A DNA stretch of 64,000 nucleotides. Origin: Oribacterium sp. oral taxon 078 str. F0262. Lineage in GTDB: Bacteria > Bacillota > Clostridia > Lachnospirales > Lachnospiraceae. The stretch lies in NCBI RefSeq assembly GCF_000160135.1, contig NZ_GG729934.1, forward strand, positions 376,499-440,498, read 5' to 3'. Made by a program: the position numbers and the translations under genes. Below, one piece after another: positions 15,900-24,392 of this stretch. Numbering within the stretch: position 1 is the stretch's first letter; every line of letters starts with the position of its first letter. The notes under the pieces are model-generated. The model saw nothing but the letters and a program-made list of their open reading frames with translations, was not told where the DNA came from and did not search any database.

Positions 15900-16715
15900 C
15901 TATCTTCTTCGGATCGAGCGGACCCGGAGTCCGTTGTGGAGGCTCTCTCCGCCCTCTCTCTCTCCTCTCTCCTCCTCATAGGCTGCGATCGCCGCGGCGA
16001 TGACCGCCTGCAGCAGCTCATCGTCTTCCTCCGCTCCGCTCTCCTTCTGCGGGATGACCGGCTCCGGCGGAGCCTTTACGGCGCTCCTCGCAAGAGGCGG
16101 GGCATCGATCGCCCTTCTCTTCTCCCTTCTCTCCCTCACATTTTGCTCCGCCAGATTGACATAGCGGAAGAGACTTATGACCCAAGCGATGAAAATCAGA
16201 ACGGCAAAGACGGTTCCCATTCCGACGAGCAGATTCCCGGCGGCGTCTGTGAGCTTTTCCGCCATCGTATAATCCGGGAGAAAGCTCATCTCCGTGAGCT
16301 TCGTCATCTTCTCGTCTACGCCCAGAGTGAAAAGAAGCTTCCTCTTCTCAAAGACCGCATTGACCAAGATCGTCCAGTTTCCATCCGCATCCTGGCTGGC
16401 CTCCGAGCTCTCCACAGACTGAAATTCTCCCAGGCGCTCCCTGCTGTTTTGGAAGTTGACAAGCCCGTTATAGCTCACGGCATCCTTATTCTTCTTCGCC
16501 TCCCGGATCCTCTCCGAGAGGCTATTTTCATCACTTCGCGCGATATCCTCCAGGAAGCTCGGCGCAAAGCTTTCCAGATACTGCTTTTCCTGGGCGATGA
16601 GTCTCTGCTGATCCTCGCTGATCTGTCCGCTCTCCTTTTTTCTTCCGCAGGCCGAAAGGAGGACAGAAAGAAGGAGAAGGAGAAAGAGCAGTGTTTTCGT
16701 TATCCGCTTTTTCAT
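15900..16715 (-). CDS. OadG-like gamma subunit lipoprotein
   Basis: The 271-residue product begins with a lipoprotein signal peptide, LLLLLSVLLSAC, whose Cys (about residue 22) would be lipidated. An extracytoplasmic domain follows (about 30-150). The single membrane span (about 165-190, GMGTVFAVLIFIAWVISLF) is followed by a charged tail, and resembles the small OadG anchor that assembles Na+ decarboxylases. The fusion of a lipoprotein domain to an OadG-type anchor is larger than classical OadG (about 80 residues). It lies between the carboxyltransferase and the biotin carrier gene. Function is supported mainly by context and the membrane segment. Confidence 0.72.
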   Translation of the reverse strand: MKKRITKTLLFLLLLLSVLLSACGRKKESGQISEDQQRLIAQEKQYLESFAPSFLEDIARSDENSLSERIREAKKNKDAVSYNGLVNFQNSRERLGEFQSVESSEASQDADGNWTILVNAVFEKRKLLFTLGVDEKMTKLTEMSFLPDYTMAEKLTDAAGNLLVGMGTVFAVLIFIAWVISLFRYVNLAEQNVRERREKRRAIDAPPLARSAVKAPPEPVIPQKESGAEEDDELLQAVIAAAIAAYEEERGEREGGESLHNGLRVRSIRRR

Positions 16716-16724
16716 GGCACCTCC

Positions 16725-18101
16725 CTACACGGTCCCGTGCTTCTTGTCCGGAGAAGAGACCGTCTTGGTATAGAGCATCTCAAGAGCGGCGATCACCCTC
16801 TGCCTCGTCTCCTCCGGCAGGATAATATCGTCGAGATAACCCCTCTCTGCCGCCGCCTGAGCGGAATTCTGCGTCTTTCCAAGCTCCGTGGCCTGCCTCT
16901 GTATGCTCTCTCTGTCGCTGTCCGGGAAGAGGAGCTCCGCGCTCTTCTCCTCATTGAGGATCCCGATCCGCGCGTTAGGATAGGCGTAGACAATATCCGC
17001 GCCGAGCGCCTTGCTCCCAAGAACCAGGCCCGCGGTTCCGATCGCATTGCGGATCACTGTCACAAGGGGAACGGAGGCATTGGCATAGGCATAGGCAAGC
17101 TTTGCGGCGGCTCTTGCCATATGCTTCTCCGTGCAGCCGGAATTCTGATAGCCCTCCGTATTGACGATCGTGAGCACCGGAATCTCATAGGCGTCACAGA
17201 AGCGGATGAGCCCGGCGGCCTGCTCCGCCCCCTTCCAGCTGAGGGACTTCTCCTCTGTCATGACCGCGCCGACCGTCTGCCCGTTCAGCCGGAGGAAGCC
17301 CGTCACGAGATCCGGTGCATAGCCCCTCTTCGTCCGGAAGAAGACGCCGTCGTCAGAGAGAAGCCTTAAGGCATCCGGGGCGCTCAGATTCTCGATCCCC
17401 GAGACAGAGCGGTTCAGATCATCCTCCGTGCCCTCCGGCTCCGCATAATCCTCATTGTTCGAGGGGAGCAGGGAAAAAAGCTCTCGCAGCTTCCCAAGGA
17501 TCTCCTCCTCGCTCCCGCTGAAATCCACAAGCCCGTTTTCCTCCTGTGCCTCTGCCATCGCGATCCGATCATCCTTGTTCCCAAGGACAGCGTCCGGGGC
17601 GTTCACAAAAAGGCGGCCCTTCTCTTTCTCCATGAAGACGAAGTCCGAGAGAGCCGTAAGCACCGCCATGCCGCCGCCGGAGCTTCCGAATACCGCGCTG
17701 AGCTGAGGGATGACACCGGAAGCAGCTGTCTTTTTTCGATAGATTCTTCCCATGCCAAAGAGAGAATCCGAGGCCTCCTGCAGGCGGAGCCCGGAGCAGT
17801 CGATCAATTCGATGAGCGGCGCTCCCATCTTCATCGCCATATCGTAGAGTGCCGCGATCTTCTTTCCGTGCATCTCTCCGACGGAGCCCCCCAGCACGGC
17901 GCTGTCCTGCGAATAGACATAGACCAGTCTCCCGCTGATGGTGCCGTAGCCTGTGATAACGCCGTCGGAGGGAAGCTTCTTCTCCGCCAGGTTGAAGTCG
18001 GTGGATCTGGCCCGGACCAAAGCTCCGATCTCGACGAAGCTGGACTCATCGAGCAATGAGCATATTCTGCCCATTGCGGATGATGTAGACTGATTATCCA
18101 T
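16725..18101 (-). CDS. MmdA/12S-type acyl-CoA carboxyltransferase subunit
   Basis: The 458-residue protein shows the two crotonase-like halves of biotin-dependent acyl-CoA carboxyltransferases. They run from SDGVITGYGTISGR and SQDSAVLGGSVGEMH to a C-terminus ending KKHGTV, typical of methylmalonyl-CoA decarboxylase alpha and transcarboxylase 12S subunits. It is about 50 residues shorter than those, mainly at the N-terminus. The first oxyanion-hole region, usually SGGARIQEG, reads CSGLRLQEA here, and the second is also changed. It would transfer carboxyl between an acyl-CoA and biotin. First gene of the cluster, nine bases ahead of the gamma-like gene. Confidence 0.85.
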   Translation of the reverse strand: MDNQSTSSAMGRICSLLDESSFVEIGALVRARSTDFNLAEKKLPSDGVITGYGTISGRLVYVYSQDSAVLGGSVGEMHGKKIAALYDMAMKMGAPLIELIDCSGLRLQEASDSLFGMGRIYRKKTAASGVIPQLSAVFGSSGGGMAVLTALSDFVFMEKEKGRLFVNAPDAVLGNKDDRIAMAEAQEENGLVDFSGSEEEILGKLRELFSLLPSNNEDYAEPEGTEDDLNRSVSGIENLSAPDALRLLSDDGVFFRTKRGYAPDLVTGFLRLNGQTVGAVMTEEKSLSWKGAEQAAGLIRFCDAYEIPVLTIVNTEGYQNSGCTEKHMARAAAKLAYAYANASVPLVTVIRNAIGTAGLVLGSKALGADIVYAYPNARIGILNEEKSAELLFPDSDRESIQRQATELGKTQNSAQAAAERGYLDDIILPEETRQRVIAALEMLYTKTVSSPDKKHGTV

Positions 18102-18157
18102 TTTTCATCCTCCATTTCTCTATCAGGCAGGGAAGGAATCCCCGATTTTTCGGTCCT

Positions 18158-18186
18158 ATTGTAAACGAAAAGACCTCCTAATTCAA
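18158..18186 (-). promoter_or_regulatory. Promoter of the decarboxylase cluster
   Basis: On the minus strand TTGAAT (18181-18186), a 17-bp spacer and TACAAT (18158-18163) lie 57 bp upstream of the first cluster gene. Confidence 0.6.
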
Positions 18187-18245
18187 GCGGACTTGACAGA
18201 GGTCGTTAAAAATTTGACTATCACTCATCGCCCTGTCTTCCGCTC

Positions 18246-19670
18246 TCAGATGCTCCTCCGAAGCCCCTTCGGATAAATATTTTTTATGCGCCCGCCCCGG
18301 TATCTTCCAAAGCCCAGAGCGGCCCCTTCAAAGCAAAGAAGCATAAGCCCCCGATCCTTTTGGGAGAAGACGAGCTTCCTCTGCTTTTCCCCCTCCCGAA
18401 AGGAAAAGGAGGAGAGAAAGGAAGGGGGCTCCTTCATAAGATCCGGTCCACCCTGCTCCCCCTTGCCCCGGATCTCGGAGGGCTCCGCCCGAAGCTCCAG
18501 TCCCAGGAGATAGTCTCTGATTCTCGGGTCTCCCCTTCGAAGATTCAAATAGGGAAGAGGGAGATTCTCTCCGTGGGAGAGGGCATGCGCATATCGGAGC
18601 TCTCCCCCCTCCTCCTCTGCTGCGAGGAGACCGAGCCGGAGAACGCGAAGCCCCCGAAGCTCCGGCATGCTGTCCGGGACGAGATAGATCCTCCCTCCCA
18701 TCCTTAAGAGCCTCCGGCCCGTTTTCCCGGGCAGGAGTCCGTCCTCCCCCTCTCTCCGGAAAATCGCAATATAATGCCCCTCCCCCGGTCCCCGCTGCGG
18801 ATAGGTCCTCCTTTCAAAGCCCAGGCGGAGGAAGGGATATCCCGAGAGCAGAAAATCGCGCTGCCCTTCGTTCTCCCCTCTCTCGAAGGTGCAGGTCGAA
18901 TAGCACAAAAGCCCTCCCGGGGAGAGCATGGAGACCGCGTTTCGAAGGATCTCCCTCTGCCGGGAAATACAGTGCTCCACATTTTCCGGACTCCACTCTG
19001 AAATCGCGTTCTCATCCTTTCGGAACATCCCCTCTCCGGAGCAGGGCGCGTCCACGAGGATCCGGCTGAAGTACTCCGGAAAATGCCGGGAGAGCCGGGC
19101 GCTGTCCTCATTTAAGACGGCGGCATTTTCTATCCCGAGCCGTTCTATATTGGAGGAAAGCGTCCGGGCCCTCTCCGGCACATATTCATTGCTGATCAGG
19201 ATGCCTCCCTCTAAGAGGGAGAGCCGGTCCGCGGCCTGTCCCGACTTCCCGCCGGGACTTGCGCAAAGATCCAAAACGCGGTCGAAGGGACGAACCGAGA
19301 GGGCGGGAAGCGCCTGCATCGCCGATGGCTCCTGAAGATAGTAGAGCCCCGCCTCATGATAGGGATGGAGGCCCGGGCGGATGGACCTTTCTAAAAGCCT
19401 CCGCTCATCCAGGATGAATTCCCGGAAATACTCCTTTCCTTCGAAAAGCGCTGCATCACTCCCCGGGAGCGCTCGGAGTCCCCAGTCTGAGAGGAGGGTC
19501 TCGTAAACGGAGCGGGCGTCCTCCCCATAGAGGGAGAAAAGTCTGTGAAGACTCAGTCGAAGTCCCCGGACAGGGGGCTTCTCATAGCTTTTCAGAAAGC
19601 TCTCATACTCTTCCCTCTCTCCGAAAAGCCGCTCCATCCGCCTTCGAAACTCCGCCGGCAAAGCCCGCAT
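18246..19670 (-). CDS. RsmF/NOL1-NOP2-Sun family rRNA cytosine-C5 methyltransferase
   Basis: The 474-residue protein has the SAM-binding motif LDLCASPGGKSGQ (about 131-143), the two catalytic cysteine motifs VDAPCSGEGMFRKD and CYSTCTFERGENE, and a C-terminal extension of about 180 residues matching the RsmF/YebU RNA-binding tail. These enzymes methylate cytosine C5 in 16S rRNA or tRNA. The N-terminus (MRALPAEFRRRMERLFG) is typical. It appears to be a single-gene unit downstream of a terminator at 19718-19738. Confidence 0.92.
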   Translation of the reverse strand: MRALPAEFRRRMERLFGEREEYESFLKSYEKPPVRGLRLSLHRLFSLYGEDARSVYETLLSDWGLRALPGSDAALFEGKEYFREFILDERRLLERSIRPGLHPYHEAGLYYLQEPSAMQALPALSVRPFDRVLDLCASPGGKSGQAADRLSLLEGGILISNEYVPERARTLSSNIERLGIENAAVLNEDSARLSRHFPEYFSRILVDAPCSGEGMFRKDENAISEWSPENVEHCISRQREILRNAVSMLSPGGLLCYSTCTFERGENEGQRDFLLSGYPFLRLGFERRTYPQRGPGEGHYIAIFRREGEDGLLPGKTGRRLLRMGGRIYLVPDSMPELRGLRVLRLGLLAAEEEGGELRYAHALSHGENLPLPYLNLRRGDPRIRDYLLGLELRAEPSEIRGKGEQGGPDLMKEPPSFLSSFSFREGEKQRKLVFSQKDRGLMLLCFEGAALGFGRYRGGRIKNIYPKGLRRSI

Positions 19671-19717
19671 GCTCTCCTCCCCCTCTCTGCTCTTCCTCGA
19701 TCGCTGACAGCGGCTTT

Positions 19718-19738
19718 AAAAAGGCGGCATCGTGCCGC
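19718..19738 (-). terminator. Terminator downstream of the DUF6465-like gene
   Basis: On the minus strand GCGGCA, loop CGA and TGCCGC are followed by CTTTTT. The rest of the 202-bp gap (19671-19872) shows only weak inverted repeats and no gene. Confidence 0.7.
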
Positions 19739-19872
19739 TATACCTTACGCCGCTTTCTTCTCCTTAAGGCGAAGAAGAGACGGCTGCCCTCCCGGGCTCT
19801 TGTCCCGGAACAGGTACCCGTCCCTGAAAAATCATTTTCTTTCTAAAGCTAAAAACGTCGCCGATGATTCTC

Positions 19873-20304
19873 TTAAAGCTCAATCCGGTAATCCGCGCTT
19901 CCCACTCCGTCCACGACGAAATAGGCGGCGTTTTGGTCCGCGACGATGTAGATCTCCACCCTCTTTGCGCCCGGCTTCACCTTCGCTGCCGCCTGCATTG
20001 CGCGCTTTCTGACATCCTCTTCGTCGATCTTCCGGCCGAAAAACTCAAAGCAGAGCTTCACCTTCGGGGCGCTCTTCTCCGCCTTTTCCGCGCTCTTTTC
20101 CTTCCCTGTCTTTGCCGCCGTCTTCCCGGCCGCATTCTTCTTCGCCCCGCTCTTCTTTTCCGGGGTCTTTTCGGATGGCTTTTTCTCCGCCTTTTCCGGC
20201 AGCTTCTCCGCCTTTTCCCCGGAGAGCTCTCTCGCGGCCTTCTTGATCTCCGCGAAGGACTCTCTCAAAGCCTCATCCTTTTCTCTGCCGCTCTTCTTAT
20301 TCAT
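19873..20304 (-). CDS. Small Lys/Ala-rich protein with conserved C-terminal domain (DUF6465-like)
   Basis: The 143-residue product has a highly charged, low-complexity N-terminal half rich in Lys, Glu and Ala (about 1-80). A compact C-terminal domain of about 60 residues follows (VKLCFEFFGRKIDEEDV to the end), with strand-helix-strand character. The tail resembles a domain of unknown function common in Lachnospiraceae, from memory DUF6465. No catalytic motif is visible; the basic tail suggests nucleic-acid or envelope binding, which is inference. It has its own very strong promoter and a leader of about 210 bases. Confidence 0.7.
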   Translation of the reverse strand: MNKKSGREKDEALRESFAEIKKAARELSGEKAEKLPEKAEKKPSEKTPEKKSGAKKNAAGKTAAKTGKEKSAEKAEKSAPKVKLCFEFFGRKIDEEDVRKRAMQAAAKVKPGAKRVEIYIVADQNAAYFVVDGVGSADYRIEL

Positions 20305-20518
20305 AGCTCCCTCCTTCTGTAGTCGCTCTGCTGCCTGTTTTGAAAAAGCCTCGCATCAGGAAAAGTCCCTGCATCAAAGTTCCGGAGCAGGAAAAAGCTC
20401 TCCCGTCTTCGCCTGATCTCCCCGCGAAACGGAGCCGATCCGCCCCATGGCGAATCTGCCATACGTAAAAGTCGATGCTCCCCGCCCAAAATCTGTCTTC
20501 CCGACGGGACTTTTACAA
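20305..20518 (-). promoter_or_regulatory. Long structured 5' leader of the DUF6465-like gene
   Basis: No gene is seen here. The presumed transcript starts near 20518. Its first 55 bases are closed by a perfect 9-bp stem, GTAAAAGTC (20508-20516) with GACTTTTAC (20465-20473), enclosing a small CCCGTCGGG hairpin. It does not match a riboswitch class that I recognise. Confidence 0.45.
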
Positions 20519-20524
20519 TAAATT

Positions 20525-20552
20525 ATTATAGCTTTGTTCTTTTTCTTGTCAA
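20525..20552 (-). promoter_or_regulatory. Strong consensus promoter for the DUF6465-like gene
   Basis: On the minus strand TTGACA (20547-20552), a 16-bp spacer and TATAAT (20525-20530) are both perfect consensus hexamers. Confidence 0.8.
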
Positions 20553-20617
20553 GCGCGGCGGCCTTTTCCCGGGCATTTTGGAAGGCAATGAGCCGCGTGC
20601 TTTCCCCGGCGCTTTCT

Positions 20618-21727
20618 TTAGAGGAAGCTCAAGAGCTCCCGGAACAGTTCCCTCGCGGAGTCCAGCATTTTGTCGAAGGCTCCGAAGCGGTAGAGGCTGA
20701 GAAAGAGCATGCCGAGCGGGATGGCAAAGATCATGCCTCCGATCCCATAGAACTTAAAGCCCAGGTAGAGAAAAAGGAGAGTCAGGAGGGGAGGAAGCCC
20801 CATCGCGTCCCCCATGATCTTCGGCTGCAGGAACTGCCGCACGAGCTGCGTCATAAGATAGAGAAGAAGGAGCCAGAAGGCCTCCATGAATCTCTGGGAG
20901 AGAAGCTCCAGCGCGATCCAGGGCCAGAGGATGAATCCGACGCCAAAGAGAGGGAGAAAGTCCAAAAAGGCAATAAAAAGCGCGATCAATATGCCGTAGG
21001 GGATCCGCAGGAGAAAAAAGCCCGCGGAAAGGAGGAGGAAGACCAGCGCCATGATCTCAAGGTTTGCAAGAAGCCAGCCGTGGAGGATCTTCCAGGCATC
21101 CTGCCGGAGGAGGGAAAAGTAACGGCGGAAGCGCTCCGGGAGGAGCTCCCTTAGCCTTTTCAGGTAGCGCTCCCCGTCTTTGCAAAAGCAAAAGCCGGAT
21201 AGGATCGTCACAACGAGATAGACGAGCAGGGTCGGAACGGATTTCACAAGATCCAGGGAGGCCGAAAAGGCGGGGCTGGAGAGCCTTCCGATCAGCTCCT
21301 CCCCGTAGGCATCGGAATTTGCGATGAGATTATCGATGATTCGATTGAGCTGATCCGGCATGCCAAAGAGGAGCTTCCTCCTCTCCCCGGCGAGGGCCCG
21401 GAGCGAAGTCAGAAGCCACTGCGCCATGTCCGGGAGTCTCCGGAGAAGAAGCTTCACAAAGTGAAGCCCCGCCGCGAGGAGCCAGTAGAGCAAAAAGCCG
21501 ATCAGGGCGAGGAGCAGGATCATGATGACCGCGGAGGCATGCTGCCTCTTCATGAGGGGGCTCCTCCGGTTTAGAAGGCGGATGAGCGGCGACGCAAGAA
21601 GCGAGAGCAGTGCCCCTAGGAGAAAGGGAAAGAAAAAGACGAGGAGCTTCGGGAGAAGCAAAAATGCCCCCAGGAGAAAGAGGATGGGTACCAGGACATT
21701 TAGAATAAGCTGAAGTCTGTGATTCAT
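20618..21727 (-). CDS. AI-2E/PerM family membrane transporter
   Basis: The 369-residue protein starts MNHRLQLILNVLVPILFLLG and has about eight membrane segments with a hydrophilic stretch around 90-200. It ends in the family's conserved GVGFILWPW, LMTQLVRQFLQPKIMGDAMG and GGMIFAIPLGML region. PerM/AI-2E members are putative permeases; some act as Na+/H+ antiporters. The ATG overlaps the upstream stop as ATGA. It is the last gene of the cdaA-containing run. Actual cargo unknown. Confidence 0.85.
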   Translation of the reverse strand: MNHRLQLILNVLVPILFLLGAFLLLPKLLVFFFPFLLGALLSLLASPLIRLLNRRSPLMKRQHASAVIMILLLALIGFLLYWLLAAGLHFVKLLLRRLPDMAQWLLTSLRALAGERRKLLFGMPDQLNRIIDNLIANSDAYGEELIGRLSSPAFSASLDLVKSVPTLLVYLVVTILSGFCFCKDGERYLKRLRELLPERFRRYFSLLRQDAWKILHGWLLANLEIMALVFLLLSAGFFLLRIPYGILIALFIAFLDFLPLFGVGFILWPWIALELLSQRFMEAFWLLLLYLMTQLVRQFLQPKIMGDAMGLPPLLTLLFLYLGFKFYGIGGMIFAIPLGMLFLSLYRFGAFDKMLDSARELFRELLSFL

Positions 21728-23106
21728 GATTTCCTCCCTTCTCCGAGCTGCGCTTCCCCCTCCCCTCTCTCTCCCCGGGACAGGCAGAAGCGCTGAAAGG
21801 CAAAGTATAAAAGAGCCGTTGCGAAGAGGTAGAACCATACCGCGGGATTGGAAAACCAGGTCGTAAAAAAGGAAAACAGAAGGTAGAAGGAAAGCTGTGC
21901 CCGGAAGAGAAGGCCGAAGGGATTCCTCCCGGAGAGGGAATGGAGCAAAGCGGAGACAGAAGCGAGCAGGCACGAAAACAGCGCGACTCCGAAAAGCCCG
22001 AAATCGTACCAGCTGTCATAGAGGATGCTGAGCGTTGTGAGCTCCTTCTTCGTCACGAAATCCGGCCAGGCGAGCGGAAAAGTGAAAAAATATTTGATCC
22101 CGCTCAGGGTCAGGAAGGGGTAGAGCAGCTTCAAGCCGTGGGAATGCTCTCTGAGATGAAGCGTCATCTCATTGAAGTTGTCGTAGTTATTTGCGATATA
22201 GATATAGGGCTGACTGAGAAAGATGGGGAGATGATATTTCATCTCGAAGATCCCGTTTAAGTAGCGGATGGAATGCGCTCTCTCGATCGTAATCAGCACG
22301 TATACTGAAAGAGCGCCGAAAAAGAGAAGGAGGAGACGCCCCCGGGACAGCCTCTCTCCCAAAAGCAGCAGGCTAAAGAGAAGGAGGAAGAGCGAGAAGA
22401 GAAACTGAAAGCGGGAGACCAGGAGAATACTCAGAAAAAGCGGACAAAGCGCGCCAAAAAGGGCGAGCAGGCTCTTCCTTCCAAGCTCCCTCCGATAGAG
22501 CGCGGCCACAGAGGGGAGAAGGACATAGAGGGTTGTGAAGTAATGGATCGCCGGAAGGTGAAAATAGGAATAGGCGTGCGGCGTATTCACAGTAAAGAGC
22601 GGAATGAAGCGAAGCCTCCATGCCTCAAAGAGAAAGCAGGACAGAGAGAGTGCGAGGAGGGAAAGGATGCTGATGCGGTAAAAGGAAAGTCTCCTCTCCC
22701 GCTCTTCGCCGTCCGAATAAAGCGAGGGTTTTTCCCCTTTCTCTCTCCCTTCCCCCTCCTTTTCTCCCGCCCGGATTCTGCGGACCGCATAATAGCAAAG
22801 ATAAAAGAGAAGGTATGCAAGGTAGAAGGAGAGCCAGGTCTCTTTGGTCCACGCCGTGGACAGGCGGCTCAGCTTAAGGCAGGCGATCCCCTCCCCCCCG
22901 ATGAGTCCGAGCGCAAAAAGGGCCGCGGGAGAAAAGGATCCGTCCCTCCTCCGGTTCCTCTGAAAGAGGAAGAGCGCCGCTCCGATCAGACTCAGGGAAG
23001 CCAGCGGAAAAAGCCCCCTCCCCGTAAACAGCACAGCGAGGAGGGAGGCCGCCGTATAGAAAAAAAGATCCGAAAGATATCCGAAGTATTCCGATATTCT
23101 CTTCAA
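21724..23106 (-). CDS. O-antigen/oligosaccharide repeat-unit polymerase-like membrane protein
   Basis: The 460-residue protein has about 12 membrane segments and a charged loop (about 113-137). Sequence features such as IPLFTVNTPHAYSYFHLPAIHYF, the large loop with YIYIANNYDNFNEMT and the later LYDSWYDFGLFG recall Wzy-like oligosaccharide repeat-unit polymerases, which join lipid-linked repeat units outside the membrane. Primary sequence in this family is poorly conserved, so the call is tentative. The start overlaps the cdaR stop by four bases and the end overlaps the permease gene, so it is co-expressed with cdaA/cdaR. Confidence 0.6.
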   Translation of the reverse strand: MKRISEYFGYLSDLFFYTAASLLAVLFTGRGLFPLASLSLIGAALFLFQRNRRRDGSFSPAALFALGLIGGEGIACLKLSRLSTAWTKETWLSFYLAYLLFYLCYYAVRRIRAGEKEGEGREKGEKPSLYSDGEERERRLSFYRISILSLLALSLSCFLFEAWRLRFIPLFTVNTPHAYSYFHLPAIHYFTTLYVLLPSVAALYRRELGRKSLLALFGALCPLFLSILLVSRFQFLFSLFLLLFSLLLLGERLSRGRLLLLFFGALSVYVLITIERAHSIRYLNGIFEMKYHLPIFLSQPYIYIANNYDNFNEMTLHLREHSHGLKLLYPFLTLSGIKYFFTFPLAWPDFVTKKELTTLSILYDSWYDFGLFGVALFSCLLASVSALLHSLSGRNPFGLLFRAQLSFYLLFSFFTTWFSNPAVWFYLFATALLYFAFQRFCLSRGERGEGEAQLGEGRKS

Positions 23107-24392
23107 GAAGCTGTCGTGCCTTCCTTTCCTCCGGAAGAGCTCTCCGTCTCCTGTGTCCTGGAGGAGCTGCTCTCCTGTGTTTTCTGGGGAGAGCTGCTCT
23201 CCCGGCCTCTCTGAGAGGAGCTGCTCTCATGCGTCCTCGATGTCTCATGGCCCTTTGAGGAGGAACTGCTCTCTCTCGTCGTCCTCTGGGAGGAGCTGCT
23301 CTCCTCCGTGCTCTCAGCGCTTCCCGTCTCCGTGCTTCCCTGCGAAGAGGAGCTTTGCTCCGTGCTCATCGTATCCCTGGCACTGCTGCTCTCCGCAGTG
23401 CTCTCCGGACTCTCCGTGCTCCCTTCCGAGGAATTGCTCTTTGTCTCCGGTATCTTTTCGATCCGGATCGTGACAACGGCGTCCGTATTCTGATCCGCGA
23501 GCTTCACGCCGGATGGCAGAAGCTCCGAGATGCGAAAGCTCTTTGTGACATTGTCCATCGCGCCCGTGATGTCCACCGTGGGAAGCTCGAGGACCTGCAG
23601 CCCCTCCATCGTCTTACTGTCCCCGGAGAGCTGGACAGAGCTGGGGGAGACCGTGCTGCTCTCATATTGATATCCCGCCGCCGGAGATCCGATGACGGAG
23701 GAGAGAAGGTTCACGGACTTCTTTTTATAGACCTTCACCGTATAATTGATCTCCTCGGGGGAGACCGTCACATTCTTCAGTCCCTCGAGCGCCTTATTGT
23801 TCGCGTCATAGAATACAGGGCTCGCCTTTCCGCTCTGATTCTCCGAGAGCTGATCCACATCGACCCGGATCCCGACCGATGAGATCTGCCCTACCGCAGA
23901 GATCGGTCCCGATACCGTGACCGAGCTCGGATCGGTCTGGATCCCGGCGATCTCATAGCCTGTCGCGGCCTTTCCCTGCTCATGGCTCACGAGATCGAAG
24001 TGCTTCTTCTGGACGTCCTCCACTCTGACATGAATCACGGTGGGCTTCGGCGTCACATCCTGTATGATCCCGCTGTGATTTAAGACGCTGACATAGACCG
24101 GAACGGTCCCCGTGATCGAATAATCCTTTAAGTCAATATAGGCCTTGAAATCCGAGGAGCTGATAAGACTCCTCTGGTCAGAACGCACCTTGTAGCTTAT
24201 CGTGACGCTGCCCCGGTCGATCTCCCAGGTCTTCGAATCCGCATTGAAAATGTCTTTATTCTCCACCTGAAGCTCCGCGAGGCAGCTGTCCTCGATCTCC
24301 GGCTTCGAGACATTGACGACGATCAGCCAGAGTACGAGGGCCAGCGCGACGCTGATCAGCTTAAGCCCCAGATTCTCCCGGAAAAATTTCAT
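23103..24392 (-). CDS. cdaR: YbbR-domain protein CdaR, regulator of diadenylate cyclase
   Basis: The 429-residue product has an N-terminal membrane anchor (LKLISVALALVLWLIVVNVS, about 10-29) and about four YbbR repeats outside the membrane (about 35-310). A long Ser/Glu/Thr low-complexity tail follows (about 315-429), with recurring ESSSS units. In Firmicutes CdaR binds CdaA and tunes c-di-AMP synthesis. The ATG overlaps the cdaA stop as ATGA. The Ser-rich tail is unusual for CdaR and may be a wall-spanning or glycosylated spacer. glmM, the frequent third gene, is not next to it. Confidence 0.92.
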   Translation of the reverse strand: MKFFRENLGLKLISVALALVLWLIVVNVSKPEIEDSCLAELQVENKDIFNADSKTWEIDRGSVTISYKVRSDQRSLISSSDFKAYIDLKDYSITGTVPVYVSVLNHSGIIQDVTPKPTVIHVRVEDVQKKHFDLVSHEQGKAATGYEIAGIQTDPSSVTVSGPISAVGQISSVGIRVDVDQLSENQSGKASPVFYDANNKALEGLKNVTVSPEEINYTVKVYKKKSVNLLSSVIGSPAAGYQYESSTVSPSSVQLSGDSKTMEGLQVLELPTVDITGAMDNVTKSFRISELLPSGVKLADQNTDAVVTIRIEKIPETKSNSSEGSTESPESTAESSSARDTMSTEQSSSSQGSTETGSAESTEESSSSQRTTRESSSSSKGHETSRTHESSSSQRGRESSSPQKTQESSSSRTQETESSSGGKEGTTAS

